Notes: generated by a model from the letters alone, not told the origin. Positions 15,612 through 24,433 are shown, counted from the stretch's first letter. The stretch: DNA of 33,154 nt from Oscillospiraceae bacterium (GCA_029227055.1 JAQXZE010000061.1:1-33154), one strand, 5' to 3'. Numbers and translations are program-made.

Positions 15612-16205
15612 ATGCAATTTAAACTTTTCGGTACAAAAATATATATTTCCTTTATATTTGCGGCGGTAATAACCGTAATGCTTTTCTTTGATAGGACAAC
15701 TCTATTTTTACCCTCTGCCATAGCCATAATTCTACACGAACTAGGTCATCTTTTTGCAATGTGGCTTTGCGAATGTACACCTAAAGAAATAAAACTTATT
15801 CCCGCATCTGTACAGATAATAAGAGGCTTTTCTTCAAAGCCTTACGGGGAGAGCATCATAGCTCTTTTCGGCCCAATTGTAAATCTGGTTATCTTCCTTG
15901 TTTTTTTAGTAAATTATCTTTATTTCAAGGATGAATGGGTGATTAAATTCGGACTTATAAATCTTATAATAGGCATTTTTAACCTATTGCCTGTAAAGGG
16001 GCTTGACGGCGGAACGGTTTTATACAACATCGTATCGGAGAAAAAAGGACTTCGGACTGCCGAGCGGTTACTTAACATTATAACCTTCGTTTCCTCTCTG
16101 ACACTCTTTGTACTCGGCATTTTTACTATTATAAACGGCAAGGTGAATATAACTGTATTTATAATGGCAATTTATCTTCTGCTTTCTGTGGTAATTAAAA
16201 TATAG
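15612..16205 (+). CDS. SpoIVFB-like M50 intramembrane metalloprotease
   Basis: A 197-aa, multi-pass membrane protein with the site-2 protease motifs: HELGH at 42-46 (zinc ligands His42, His46, catalytic Glu43) and NLLPVKGLDGG with Asp132 as third ligand. B. subtilis SpoIVFB, which cleaves pro-sigma-K, has nearly the same spacing. In many Clostridia a SpoIVFB-like gene precedes the TIGR03960/TIGR03936 radical SAM pair, as here. No SpoIVFA partner is seen beside it. GAGGA lies 11 nt before ATG 15612. Role as the sigma-K processing protease is plausible, not proven. Confidence 0.85.
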   Translation: MQFKLFGTKIYISFIFAAVITVMLFFDRTTLFLPSAIAIILHELGHLFAMWLCECTPKEIKLIPASVQIIRGFSSKPYGESIIALFGPIVNLVIFLVFLVNYLYFKDEWVIKFGLINLIIGIFNLLPVKGLDGGTVLYNIVSEKKGLRTAERLLNIITFVSSLTLFVLGIFTIINGKVNITVFIMAIYLLLSVVIKI

Positions 16206-16214
16206 TTGAAAGTT

Positions 16215-16243
16215 TTGACCTTTTATTGTAAAATAAGTGTATT
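16215..16243 (+). promoter_or_regulatory. Possible promoter of the radical SAM pair
   Basis: TTGACC (16215-16220), 17-bp spacer, TGTATT (16238-16243). The -35 is good and the -10 weak. It lies just after the M50 protease stop and ~25 nt before ATG 16267. Confidence 0.35.
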
Positions 16244-16266
16244 CTATCGAGTTTTGGAGTTGTTTT

Positions 16267-18111
16267 ATGGATAATAAAAAATTTGAAGAGCTTTTACTTA
16301 CCGTTCAAAAGCCGGGAAGATATTCGGGCGGAGAAATCGGAAGTGTAATAAAGGATAAAAATAAGGTAGACATCCGTTTTGCCTTTTGTTTCCCTGATAC
16401 CTACGAAATCGGTATGTCACACCTTGGAATGAAAATCCTCTACTCCCTTTTTAATGAACGAGAGGATATATGGTGCGAGCGTGTTTTTGCGCCTTGGACC
16501 GATTTTGAAAAGGTTATGAGGGATAACGATATACCGCTATTCGCTCTTGAAAGCCGAGATAATGTTCGTGACTTTGATTTTGTAGGCTTTACACTTCAGT
16601 ACGAGCTTTCATACTCTAATGTACTTAATATGCTCGATTTGGCGGGAATTCCCCTTAAAAGCTGTGACAGAGACGAAAATTCCCCGATAATAGTAGCAGG
16701 CGGCCCCTGTGCTTGTAATGCAGAGCCATTAGCTGACTTTATCGATATATTCTTCTTGGGCGAGGGCGAAGAGGTAGATTTAGAGGTTATTGACCTTTAT
16801 AAAGAATGCCGCGAAAAAGGTATTGGAAGACAAGAGTTCTTGCGTCTTGCCGCTAAAATTGAGGGTGTATATGTCCCCTCTCTTTACACCGTAAAATATA
16901 ATCCTGACGGCACAATTTCTGAATATGTACCAATATATGATGCACCCAAAACAATAGAAAAGCGAATTATAAAAGATTTAAACAAATCTTATTACCCAAA
17001 ACAGTTCGTAGTACCATATATAGAAATCGTGCACGACCGCGCCGTTCAGGAATTATACCGAGGCTGTATAAGAGGCTGCCGTTTCTGTCAGGCGGGATTT
17101 ATCTACCGCCCCGTCAGAGAAAAGAATTTTGAAGTTAACAACGCTCAGGCAAAAGCAATTTGCGATAACACAGGTTATGACGAATTATCGTTATCATCCT
17201 TAAGCACAAGCGACTACCGCGAATTAGAACCGCTTTTAAATGATATGCTTTCTTGGTCTGAAAAGGATAAGGTAAGTTTAGCTCTACCCTCTCTTAGAAT
17301 TGATAATTTTTCTGAAGAATTGCTCGAAAAAATAAGCCACATAAGAAAAAGCGGACTTACCTTTGCACCCGAAGCGGGTACTCAAAGACTTCGCGATGTT
17401 ATAAACAAGAATATCACAGAGGAAGAAATTATAAACACCTGCCGTACTGCCTTTAAAGGCGGATACACCTCTGTAAAGCTATATTTTATGATGGGTCTTC
17501 CAACCGAGACAGACGAAGATATAAAAGGTATTGCTGAGCTTGGTCAGCGTATAGTAAACGAATATTACAGTATGCCCGAGCGTCCTAAAGGTAAATCGGT
17601 TTCGGTATCTATAAGCGTTTCAACCTTTGTACCAAAGCCCTTTACGCCTTTCCAATTTGAACCGCAGATAACAAAGGAAGAAATTTTAAGAAAGCAGGCA
17701 TATTTACGCAGCTGTCTTACAACCAAAAAGATTTCTCTTAGTTGGCACGATAGCTCGGTAAGCTTCTTGGAGGGCGTGTTTGCAAGGGGTGACAGAAGGC
17801 TAGGAAGAGTAATAGAAGCAGCCGTTGAAAAGGGTTGCCGCTTTGACGGTTGGGACGAATGCTTTGACCTTCAAAAATGGCTTGACGCCTTTAGCGAATG
17901 CGGTATTGAGCCCGCCTTTTACGCTAACCGCCAAAGAGCTTTTGACGAGGTTAATCCTTGGGATATGTTTGATTACGGTGTTACAAAAAAATTCCTTATA
18001 TGCCAAAACGATTTAGCACACAAAGGAATTACTACACCCAACTGCCGAGAAAAATGTGCAGGCTGTGGAGCTAACAAATATGGGGAGGGTGTTTGCTTTG
18101 AGAAATGTTAG
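16267..18111 (+). CDS. TIGR03960-family radical SAM protein with B12-binding-like domain
   Basis: A 614-aa protein. Residues ~20-200 form a cobalamin-binding-like Rossmann region (FCFPDTYEIGMSHLGMKILY, PIIVAGGPCACNAEP). The radical SAM domain follows with CIRGCRFC (Cys267, Cys271, Cys274) and later FAPEAGTQRLRDVINKN. The C-terminus carries a Cys-rich patch (CREKCAGCGANKYGEGVCFEKC-type spacing) that could bind another cluster. It is paired with the TIGR03936 protein, whose start overlaps its end; the pair is widely conserved in Firmicutes, often next to rng and rplU, but its reaction is unknown to me. The longer frame from GTG 16237 lacks a Shine-Dalgarno; ATG 16267 has TTGGAG 7 nt upstream. 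Confidence 0.92.
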   Translation: MDNKKFEELLLTVQKPGRYSGGEIGSVIKDKNKVDIRFAFCFPDTYEIGMSHLGMKILYSLFNEREDIWCERVFAPWTDFEKVMRDNDIPLFALESRDNVRDFDFVGFTLQYELSYSNVLNMLDLAGIPLKSCDRDENSPIIVAGGPCACNAEPLADFIDIFFLGEGEEVDLEVIDLYKECREKGIGRQEFLRLAAKIEGVYVPSLYTVKYNPDGTISEYVPIYDAPKTIEKRIIKDLNKSYYPKQFVVPYIEIVHDRAVQELYRGCIRGCRFCQAGFIYRPVREKNFEVNNAQAKAICDNTGYDELSLSSLSTSDYRELEPLLNDMLSWSEKDKVSLALPSLRIDNFSEELLEKISHIRKSGLTFAPEAGTQRLRDVINKNITEEEIINTCRTAFKGGYTSVKLYFMMGLPTETDEDIKGIAELGQRIVNEYYSMPERPKGKSVSVSISVSTFVPKPFTPFQFEPQITKEEILRKQAYLRSCLTTKKISLSWHDSSVSFLEGVFARGDRRLGRVIEAAVEKGCRFDGWDECFDLQKWLDAFSECGIEPAFYANRQRAFDEVNPWDMFDYGVTKKFLICQNDLAHKGITTPNCREKCAGCGANKYGEGVCFEKC

Positions 18112-18748
18112 AGTTTTTTATAAAAAATCAGGCAGAATGAAGTTTATATCCCACCTTGATATGAACAGATTTATGTCACGAATTATAAAGCGTGCAAAAC
18201 TTCCTATTTGGCACACAGAGGGCTTTCACCCACATCCTTATATCACCTTTGCCCTTCCCCTTTCATTAGGGTTTGAGAGCGAGTACGAGGTTATGGATAT
18301 CCGTCTCGTAGACGATGATTTTCCTCTTGAAGATGTCCTTTCGAAGCTTAACGAAACCTTCCCCGAATATATTAAGGTTTTCTCTGTAGCAGAGCCTGTT
18401 ATGAAGGTTGGAAGTATCGCATTTGCAGATTTTGAAATCAGCTTTAACGATAACGGTGTTTTAAAGGATGGGCTAGAAAAGTTTTTGGTTCTTGACTCAA
18501 TTATCTGCTCTAAGAAAACCAAAAAGGGCGGAATAAAGGAAATAGATATTGCGCCGATGATAAAGGCTAAAAGTATTAAGTGTGATGAAAACACAACGCT
18601 TTTACTAACCCTTCCTGCCGGCAGCACCGATAATCTTAATCCTGAGCTTTTGCTAAACGCCTTTTTTGAAAATTATGCCGAGCAATATCTTCCCTATTCG
18701 ATTTGTCGCACAATGATTTATAACACAGATATGAAAGAATTCAAATAA
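18098..18748 (+). CDS. TIGR03936-family radical-SAM-associated protein (DUF2344)
   Basis: A 216-aa partner protein beginning RNVRVFYKKSGRMKFISHLD, with EGFHPHPYITFALPLSLGFES, hallmarks of DUF2344. It normally accompanies TIGR03960 proteins. No ATG gives a sensible start. TTG 18098 is chosen because GGGGAGG (18082-18088) lies 9 nt upstream and it precedes the conserved sequence. It overlaps the preceding stop by 14 nt, indicating coupled translation. The frame continues back to 18056 but those codons lie within the upstream gene without a ribosome site. Confidence 0.88.
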   Translation: MRNVRVFYKKSGRMKFISHLDMNRFMSRIIKRAKLPIWHTEGFHPHPYITFALPLSLGFESEYEVMDIRLVDDDFPLEDVLSKLNETFPEYIKVFSVAEPVMKVGSIAFADFEISFNDNGVLKDGLEKFLVLDSIICSKKTKKGGIKEIDIAPMIKAKSIKCDENTTLLLTLPAGSTDNLNPELLLNAFFENYAEQYLPYSICRTMIYNTDMKEFK

Positions 18749-18749
18749 A

Positions 18750-18779
18750 AAAAAGACTGCTCTTTCGAGCAGTCTTTTT
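18750..18779. terminator. Bidirectional terminator
   Basis: Arms 18750-18762 and 18767-18779 (GACTGCTC/GAGCAGTC core plus A5/T5) with a TTTC loop. It separates the DUF2344 gene from the converging secG. Confidence 0.92.
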
Positions 18780-18790
18780 AATTTTAAGTA

Positions 18791-19039
18791 TTACTTATTT
18801 AAAGCAAGAATGTTTGCTACGATAGCAAGTACAAAGAAAGCGATTGCAAAATACTTTGTTAAGCGAGCAATAAGTGCATCGAATGTACGAGCCTTGTTCT
18901 TAGAAAGAAAAGTATCTGCACCGCCGGAAATAGCACCGTTGATACCTGCACGACGGCCCTGCTGAAGAAGAACAGCAGCGATAATTACTAAAGAAACTAA
19001 TATAACAAGTATTCCGATTATAATCTCAAGAGCATTCAT
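18791..19039 (-). CDS. secG: Preprotein translocase subunit SecG
   Basis: An 82-aa membrane protein with two transmembrane helices (about 4-26 and 57-78) and the family's VLLQQGRRAGINGAISGGAD loop, which matches the usual SecG pattern of LLQxGKxxGLxxAFGGG. It assists SecYE in protein export. The frame runs to GTG 19057, but that codon overlaps GGAGG, the Shine-Dalgarno of ATG 19039, which is the start. Last gene of the minus-strand block. Confidence 0.93.
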   Translation of the reverse strand: MNALEIIIGILVILVSLVIIAAVLLQQGRRAGINGAISGGADTFLSKNKARTFDALIARLTKYFAIAFFVLAIVANILALNK

Positions 19040-19109
19040 TAAAACATACCTCCACAATTATTAAGCAAAATATAATATACCACAAGACGCATCAAAAATC
19101 AAGTGTTTT

Positions 19110-19490
19110 TTAGCCGTTTTCTCTTTTGCAGCCACAACCGCCGAAAAGCTTATCAATATCAAGGCGCCTTTCTGCCTTTTCCTTAATAAAGCCGAGCTTT
19201 AAAAAGAGTTCCTCGTCGGCAGCCTTTGAGTAAAATGCATTCATAATGCTTCTTTCGGCTGCTATATGCAAGGCAGAGCGCAAAATGCCGTCTGCAAGCA
19301 TAATATCCTCTATAGGTTCTACCTTGTGTATAACAATTCTTTCGGGCTCTAAATCAAAAAGACAGTAGCCCAAAATTTCGTCTGAAAATCTTGCTGTAAC
19401 GGCAAGAGAATATTCGGTCTTTTCAACACTGTTACTGCTAAAAAGTTTATCAACAAGCTCTAAATCCTTTTCCTTTAAAACTGTAACCAA
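19110..19490 (-). CDS. GNAT-like small protein
   Basis: A 126-aa protein resembling a compact or degenerate GNAT acyltransferase: strands ILGYCLFDLEPERIVIHKVE (about 39-58), a helix DGILRSALHIAAERSI, and an ELFLKLGFIKE segment like the GNAT C-terminal GF motif. The canonical acetyl-CoA loop (Q/RxxGxG/A) is not evident. The C-terminus is GGCGCKRENG. Translation seems to start at TTG 19490 just 2 nt after the rluB stop, with AAGGGGG upstream, so it is coupled to rluB. Substrate unknown; catalytic ability doubtful. Confidence 0.7.
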   Translation of the reverse strand: MVTVLKEKDLELVDKLFSSNSVEKTEYSLAVTARFSDEILGYCLFDLEPERIVIHKVEPIEDIMLADGILRSALHIAAERSIMNAFYSKAADEELFLKLGFIKEKAERRLDIDKLFGGCGCKRENG

Positions 19491-19492
19491 GA

Positions 19493-20230
19493 TTATTCCC
19501 CCTTAGAGCTTGAAATATTGGTAAGACGCTGCATTTCTCGCTCATTTAAATGACGCCATTTACCTCGGGCCAGCATTCCCATCTTAACGCCTGCAATCTC
19601 GGTTCTTTTAAGGCGTAAAACCTCAAGTCCTACTGCATCGCACATTTTTCTGATTTGACGGTTTCTGCCCTCGTGAATTATGAAATTTAGAACTGTTCTG
19701 TCCTCTCGTCTTTCTATAACGAAAACATCACAGGGCAGTGTTTTTTTGCCCTCTATCTCAACACCTGTACAGAGCTTGTCCAACTTTTCATCGTCAACCT
19801 CACCTGCAACGGTTACCCTATAGGTCTTATTGACATGTTTTGAGGGGTGGGTCAGATTATTTGCAAACTCACCATCATTTGTCATAAACAAAAGGCCCTC
19901 AGAATCCTTATCAAGTCTGCCTACAGGAAAGACTTTTATACCTAAGTCGGTTACAAGATCGGATACATTTTTACGGTCAAACTCGTCCTTCATAGTTGTA
20001 ACAAAGCCTCTCGGCTTATGAAGCATTATATAAACCTTTTCTTTATTATAAACTATCGTTTTACCCCTTACTGTAACCTTGTCACGCTTAGGGTCAACCT
20101 TACTGCCAAGCTCTGCTATATGGCCGTTAACCTTAACCTTTCCTGCCTCAATCAGTTCTTCTGATTTTCTTCGCGATGCAACACCGCTTTCAGACAAGAA
20201 TTTTTGCAAACGAATTTTTCCTGTTTTCAT
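19493..20230 (-). CDS. rluB: 23S rRNA pseudouridine synthase, RluB/RsuA family
   Basis: A 245-aa enzyme that isomerises a uridine in 23S rRNA. N-terminal S4 RNA-binding domain (about 5-60: LQKFLSESGVASRRKSEELI), then the synthase domain with MLHKPRG and the catalytic Asp107 in GRLDKDSEGLL, and the EGRNRQIRKM motif near 188-197. Start ATG 20230 with AGGAG upstream. It sits in the standard Firmicutes order after the carboxypeptidase gene. Confidence 0.94.
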   Translation of the reverse strand: MKTGKIRLQKFLSESGVASRRKSEELIEAGKVKVNGHIAELGSKVDPKRDKVTVRGKTIVYNKEKVYIMLHKPRGFVTTMKDEFDRKNVSDLVTDLGIKVFPVGRLDKDSEGLLFMTNDGEFANNLTHPSKHVNKTYRVTVAGEVDDEKLDKLCTGVEIEGKKTLPCDVFVIERREDRTVLNFIIHEGRNRQIRKMCDAVGLEVLRLKRTEIAGVKMGMLARGKWRHLNEREMQRLTNISSSKGE

Positions 20231-20250
20231 TTATATCTCCTAACTAGTGG

Positions 20251-21375
20251 CTACACTGAGAACAAAATAGCCAAAAACTGTTTTAAAAAACGAATTTGGG
20301 GCTTTATTTCCTGAACCCCTATCGCCTCTTTTGCATAAAGAGGCACACTTTTATAAACCTTTCCGTTTAAATACACTAAAAGCTCTGCTATCTTTTCATC
20401 CCTCTTTACAGGTGCATATAAAAACGGGGGCGCCAAAACCTCTGTAGTAACTGCACCGCCTTTAAGACAGTTTACAGAAATTTCGGGTATATCTATTGTT
20501 ATGTAATCGGATTTTCCGCCAACAACATTTATATTAATCTTTTCCTTTTCATAGGAAGCCTTTAGGGTAGTCAAGGCATCAAACCCTGCATCCAAAAGAT
20601 TTTTATGGTCCTGCCAATCATTAGGGTCGTTTAGAGTAACAACAATAATTTCCTTGCCATCACGGGAGGCCGATGTAACAAGACATCTTCCCGATTTTTT
20701 AGTAAACCCGGTTTTAACCCCGTTTAAGCCCTCGTAGGTTTTAAGAAGTCTGTTATGGTTTTTAATAGTTCTCTTATAGGGCGGATTTCCGTAAAATGCA
20801 GTATAAGAAACTGTTGAAGCCGCCGCTTTAAAGCGGTTGTTTTTCATAGCAAAGGCTGCAAGAAGTGCCAATTCCTTAGCGGTTGTATAGTGGTTTTCAC
20901 CGTCAAGCCCCGAAGGTGTTTCAAAGCTTGTATTTAAAAGACCAATTTCCTTTGCCCTTTTATTCATAAGCCGCACAAAATTTTCAACCGAGCCGCCAAC
21001 CACAATAGCTGCAGTATTTGCCGCATCGTTACCTGATGCCAGCATCATACCGTAAAGCAAATCCTTGAGAGTTACAATATCCCCCTCTAAAAGACCCATA
21101 GACGAGCCCTCTACCGCAACCATTTCACGAGTTACCTTTATCTCGCGGTTTTCATTACCGTACTCGCATAAAAGCAAAGACGTCATTATCTTTGTAGTAC
21201 TCGCCATTGGCAGACGCGTGTCCTCATTTTTGCCGAAAATAAGCTCTCCGCTTTCGGCGTTTATTACGGCGTGCGCCTTAGCCGAAGAGAAAACTGCAGT
21301 TGTTTTCAAGGTTGGAAAAATCCCGATTATACACATTATTGCCAACAAATTTGCCAGAGTTTTCTTCAAATTCAT
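20251..21375 (-). CDS. D-alanyl-D-alanine carboxypeptidase, DacB/DacF type
   Basis: Peptidoglycan D,D-carboxypeptidase (peptidase S11). N-terminal signal sequence (~5-30) ending before AKAHAVI. Active-site motifs, counted from ATG 21375: SxxK Ser59-Lys62 in MASTTKIMT, SGN about 114-116, and VKTGFT near 221. C-terminal PBP5-like domain and an amphipathic or hydrophobic end. Next to gerW and the segregation genes, it may be the sporulation-linked DacB/DacF form, which sets spore-cortex cross-linking; not provable here. The open frame adds GTG and TTG codons to 21381; none has a strong Shine-Dalgarno, so the start is uncertain by two codons. Confidence 0.92.
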   Translation of the reverse strand: MNLKKTLANLLAIMCIIGIFPTLKTTAVFSSAKAHAVINAESGELIFGKNEDTRLPMASTTKIMTSLLLCEYGNENREIKVTREMVAVEGSSMGLLEGDIVTLKDLLYGMMLASGNDAANTAAIVVGGSVENFVRLMNKRAKEIGLLNTSFETPSGLDGENHYTTAKELALLAAFAMKNNRFKAAASTVSYTAFYGNPPYKRTIKNHNRLLKTYEGLNGVKTGFTKKSGRCLVTSASRDGKEIIVVTLNDPNDWQDHKNLLDAGFDALTTLKASYEKEKININVVGGKSDYITIDIPEISVNCLKGGAVTTEVLAPPFLYAPVKRDEKIAELLVYLNGKVYKSVPLYAKEAIGVQEIKPQIRFLKQFLAILFSV

Positions 21376-21407
21376 CACCAATAAAGGTTATGCTTTAAAA
21401 GGCTCTT

Positions 21408-21788
21408 TTATGTGTTTTCTTCCGATTTATTGCCCTTGAAAAGTCCCTTTGCTTTATCAAGTAATTCGGGTGCCATATTAAGTGCCTTATCAATTGTATT
21501 AAGGTCATTATAGATAGGCATCATTTTTATGCTGTCACCCTTGACGGCAATAAAAGCTACAGGAGTAATTGTAACGCCTGCACCGCCGCCACCACCGAAA
21601 AGCTCGGTCTGATTTTTGCTTGGAAAATCGCTGCCGCCCGTTGCAAGACCAAAGGCTACCTTAGAAACCGGAAGAAGAGTAGTATCTCCCAGCACAACAG
21701 GTGTACCGATAATAGTGTCGGCGTCTACCATTGCGCGAAGCTTGTCCATGGTAGTATCCATAATACCCTTAATTTTATTTTCACTCAT
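21408..21788 (-). CDS. gerW: Germination protein GerW (YtfJ family)
   Basis: A 126-aa sporulation protein. The Gly-rich segment LFGGGGGAGVTITPVAFI (about 63-80) and the start KIKGIMDTTMDKLR are characteristic of YtfJ/GerW, needed in B. subtilis for normal spore germination. ATG 21788 overlaps the stop of the DUF2953 gene (ATGAGTGA), the same ytfI-ytfJ pairing as in B. subtilis. Confidence 0.95.
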   Translation of the reverse strand: MSENKIKGIMDTTMDKLRAMVDADTIIGTPVVLGDTTLLPVSKVAFGLATGGSDFPSKNQTELFGGGGGAGVTITPVAFIAVKGDSIKMMPIYNDLNTIDKALNMAPELLDKAKGLFKGNKSEENT

Positions 21789-22404
21789 TTTCTAGCACTT
21801 CCTTTATTTTCTTGTATTCACAGTAGGCTTTAACGGCTACCGTTAAAAGTATTATTATTTCTGCTTTTATATCTACTGAAAAGCTAAAATTCTGATTATC
21901 TCCGTCAAAATCGGAATAAATATTTATTGTCTTTGCTTTAAAATTCAGATTTGCATCTGCAAAGGCTATCATTGGATAAACGCCTGAGCAGACAGCTCCG
22001 TACTTAATAGCAGTATCGGCAGCATCCTCTCCCCTTACCGAAAGGCAGAGATTAAAATTTCTGATTTTAAGTCGTTTTATGAGCCATAGTATAGTATTCA
22101 GCAGTGCTTTTACAATACGAAGCACAATCCCTACAACCGCAAAAGTTCCCTTTTCCTTGAATACTTTTTTAATAAAGTTATCGGGCTTTGGCTCGGTTTT
22201 TGCGGGTTTATCGGACTTTTCAGCCTTTTTCGGCTTTTCGGTTTTCTTTGGGCTTTTGCTATCGTAAATTGGTATACCAATAATTGTAACAGCAAATGAA
22301 AACCCGTTATCATACTGAAGATGAAGACCAACTCTTATAAGAAGTATCAGTATAATAAATCCTAATATTGCACCGATGATGATTAGTGCCGTCAATAAAA
22401 GCAC
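21781..22404 (-). CDS. DUF2953 protein (YtfI-like)
   Basis: A 207-aa protein with an N-terminal transmembrane helix (~3-25), a Lys/Pro-rich linker with repeated KPKKAEK-type units (about 52-75), and the conserved core RNFNLCLSVRGEDAADTAIK typical of DUF2953. It occurs upstream of gerW in spore formers and probably works with it at the spore membrane. Function unknown. It overlaps gerW by 8 nt. Confidence 0.88.
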   Translation of the reverse strand: MLLLTALIIIGAILGFIILILLIRVGLHLQYDNGFSFAVTIIGIPIYDSKSPKKTEKPKKAEKSDKPAKTEPKPDNFIKKVFKEKGTFAVVGIVLRIVKALLNTILWLIKRLKIRNFNLCLSVRGEDAADTAIKYGAVCSGVYPMIAFADANLNFKAKTINIYSDFDGDNQNFSFSVDIKAEIIILLTVAVKAYCEYKKIKEVLENE

Positions 22405-22437
22405 CCCCTATCAATAATATCCTTTAATAAAGAAGAA

Positions 22438-23022
22438 TTATTCGTTTTCTGTTAAGGGTTCATCGTCGGCTACTATCGGTAACTGCTCACCTAAATCGCT
22501 AACTTCGGGACTTGCTGTCGGTAAAGTCGGCAAATCGCTTAAATCACTAAGAGAAAAGCATCTTAAAAAATTCTTTGTTGTTCCGTATAAAAGAGGTCTG
22601 CCGGGAAGCTCTAATCTTCCTCGCTCTTCAATAAGACCTTTTTCAACAAGTGTTGTTACAACGCCCGAACAGTCTACACCTCGCACCTGTTCTATAAATG
22701 CCTTTGTAACGGGCTGATTATAGGAAACAACCGCCAAAACTTCAAGCGCTGCAGAAGAAAGCGGTGTTTTTCTCTTTATATCAAATATCTTTTTGATATA
22801 TTCAGCATACTTTTCAGAGGAGACCATCTGATAGGTGTTTTCAAGCCTTACAAGTCTAACCCCTCTGTTTTGTGCCTCAAGATTTTCACTTAACTGCGAA
22901 AGCAACTTTTCGATTTTTTCAGGCTCTGCCTCAAAGGCAAGGGACAGCCTATCTATACTCACGGGCTCTCCGCTTGCAAACAAAACTGCTTCTATAGCAG
23001 ATAAAAATTCCTGTGTTTTCAT
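22438..23022 (-). CDS. scpB: Segregation and condensation protein B
   Basis: A 194-aa ScpB with two winged-helix domains: TQEFLSAIEAVLFASGEPVS at the start, then LSSAALEVLAVVSYNQPVTK and VVTTLVEKGLIEERGR. It binds ScpA and SMC in the bacterial condensin. The last ~40 residues are a variable acidic tail. The ATG overlaps the scpA stop in an ATGA junction. Confidence 0.97.
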   Translation of the reverse strand: MKTQEFLSAIEAVLFASGEPVSIDRLSLAFEAEPEKIEKLLSQLSENLEAQNRGVRLVRLENTYQMVSSEKYAEYIKKIFDIKRKTPLSSAALEVLAVVSYNQPVTKAFIEQVRGVDCSGVVTTLVEKGLIEERGRLELPGRPLLYGTTKNFLRCFSLSDLSDLPTLPTASPEVSDLGEQLPIVADDEPLTENE

Positions 23023-23741
23023 TTATGTTTCCTGCCTTTTATAAGTTTAATGTCGGCATTGTCGCCGTCTCCGCTTACTTCAACTCGGTTAGCCTTACAA
23101 AGCTCCAAAACTGCCAAAAAAGTAGCAACGAGTTCAGAACGGCTTTTTGCGGTTTTATAAAGACTTGAAAGCTTACTGCTTCCGCCCTTTAAAAGATTTC
23201 TCATTACAAAAACTATCCTTGTTGAAACCGCAACTATCTTTTTAGCAACAATTTTGGTAAAAGGAGTTACAGGCGGCGGCAGCTTTCTCTGTCCTCTGCC
23301 TACTGCCGCTAAATATGCTAAATAAAGAACATCGCTTGTATGAACAAGACAGTAGGTCTGGTCAAGCTCAGGCTCAGTTGGTCTTCTGACAAAACGGTCA
23401 AAGCCTACCGTCATTGTACCAAGCTTTTCTGCCATTTCCTTACAAACCTTATATTCGAGCAATTCACCCGTAAGCTCTTCCTTTAGCTTTTCAGCTTCCT
23501 CGTGTTTAGGCAAAAGACTTACTGTTTTTATATAAATAAGCCTTGCCGCCATCTCGAGAAACTCACTTGCGATTTCAAGGTTTTGCTCTTTAAATGAATT
23601 TATCTGCTCAATATACTGGTCGACAAGCAGAGTAATCTGTATATCGTAAATATTAAGCTTGTTTCGTGCTATAAGCTGTAAAAGCAAATCGAGGGGACCC
23701 TCAAAGCTTTCAAGCTTATATAGTAGCGTATTACTTTCCAT
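23019..23741 (-). CDS. scpA: Segregation and condensation protein A (kleisin)
   Basis: A 240-aa kleisin linking SMC heads: LESFEGPLDLLLQLIARNKL at the N-terminus, an IYIKTVSLLPKH segment near 71-82, and a C-terminal winged helix (FLAVLELCKANRVEV). The frame runs to GTG 23753. Two adjacent ATGs (23744, 23741) follow AGGTTT; 23741 gives the better spacing. The start lies 8 nt after the stop of the M50 protease gene. Confidence 0.96.
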   Translation of the reverse strand: MESNTLLYKLESFEGPLDLLLQLIARNKLNIYDIQITLLVDQYIEQINSFKEQNLEIASEFLEMAARLIYIKTVSLLPKHEEAEKLKEELTGELLEYKVCKEMAEKLGTMTVGFDRFVRRPTEPELDQTYCLVHTSDVLYLAYLAAVGRGQRKLPPPVTPFTKIVAKKIVAVSTRIVFVMRNLLKGGSSKLSSLYKTAKSRSELVATFLAVLELCKANRVEVSGDGDNADIKLIKGRKHK

Positions 23742-23749
23742 CATAAACC

Positions 23750-24433
23750 TCACATAAACTTAAACGGTAAAGCTGCTAAATAATCAAGGCCGTTTAAAAT
23801 TGCTCCCGAGAGATAGTCAAGCGGTACATCAAGTACACCCACCCATATAAGAGCAAAAATCACTATAAAGAAATATCTTTCATATCGCATAAGCGAATAA
23901 TAAATTCTATTCGGTAAAAATGCGGCTAAAAGGCGTGAGCCGTCAAGCGGCGGTATCGGTATAAGATTAAACACTGCCAAATAAACATTAATCTGAGCGA
24001 GATAAATAAAGAAATAGCATAAATAAATGATATACTTAAACCCTGAAAACAAAGAGCAAACATTAAGCAGCAAAAGAGAAATAAAAGCCAAAATTATGTT
24101 TGAAAGAGGACCTGCAAGAGCTACAATTGCCATATCTCTTTTAGGATTTTCAAAATTAGCCGAATTTACCGAAACAGGCTTTGCCCAACCGAAGCCGAAA
24201 ATGAGTATGCAAAGAGCACCGATGTAATCTATATGGGCAAAGGGGTTTAGGGTAAGTCTGCCCTGATAGCGAGGGGTATAATCCCCAAGCTTTGTAGCGG
24301 TATACCCGTGAGCAAATTCGTGAATAGGCAGGGTAAGAAATATTACGGTTAAAGAGGAAATTACATATACAACCGCTGTTGCAAAAGAAAGGTTTCCGCT
24401 TAAAAGACTTGACAACAAGTTACACCACTCCAC
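23750..24433 (-). CDS. M50-family site-2 protease-like membrane protein
   Basis: A 227-aa multi-pass protein with HEFAH (38-42) as zinc motif and NLIPIPPLDGSRLL with Asp164. This is the common Firmicutes M50 protein found upstream of scpA; physiological substrate unknown. The longest frame starts at GTG 24433. An alternative TTG at 24418 lies 8 nt after GGAGTGG and may be the true start, which would remove five residues. Confidence 0.92.
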   Translation of the reverse strand: MEWCNLLSSLLSGNLSFATAVVYVISSLTVIFLTLPIHEFAHGYTATKLGDYTPRYQGRLTLNPFAHIDYIGALCILIFGFGWAKPVSVNSANFENPKRDMAIVALAGPLSNIILAFISLLLLNVCSLFSGFKYIIYLCYFFIYLAQINVYLAVFNLIPIPPLDGSRLLAAFLPNRIYYSLMRYERYFFIVIFALIWVGVLDVPLDYLSGAILNGLDYLAALPFKFM

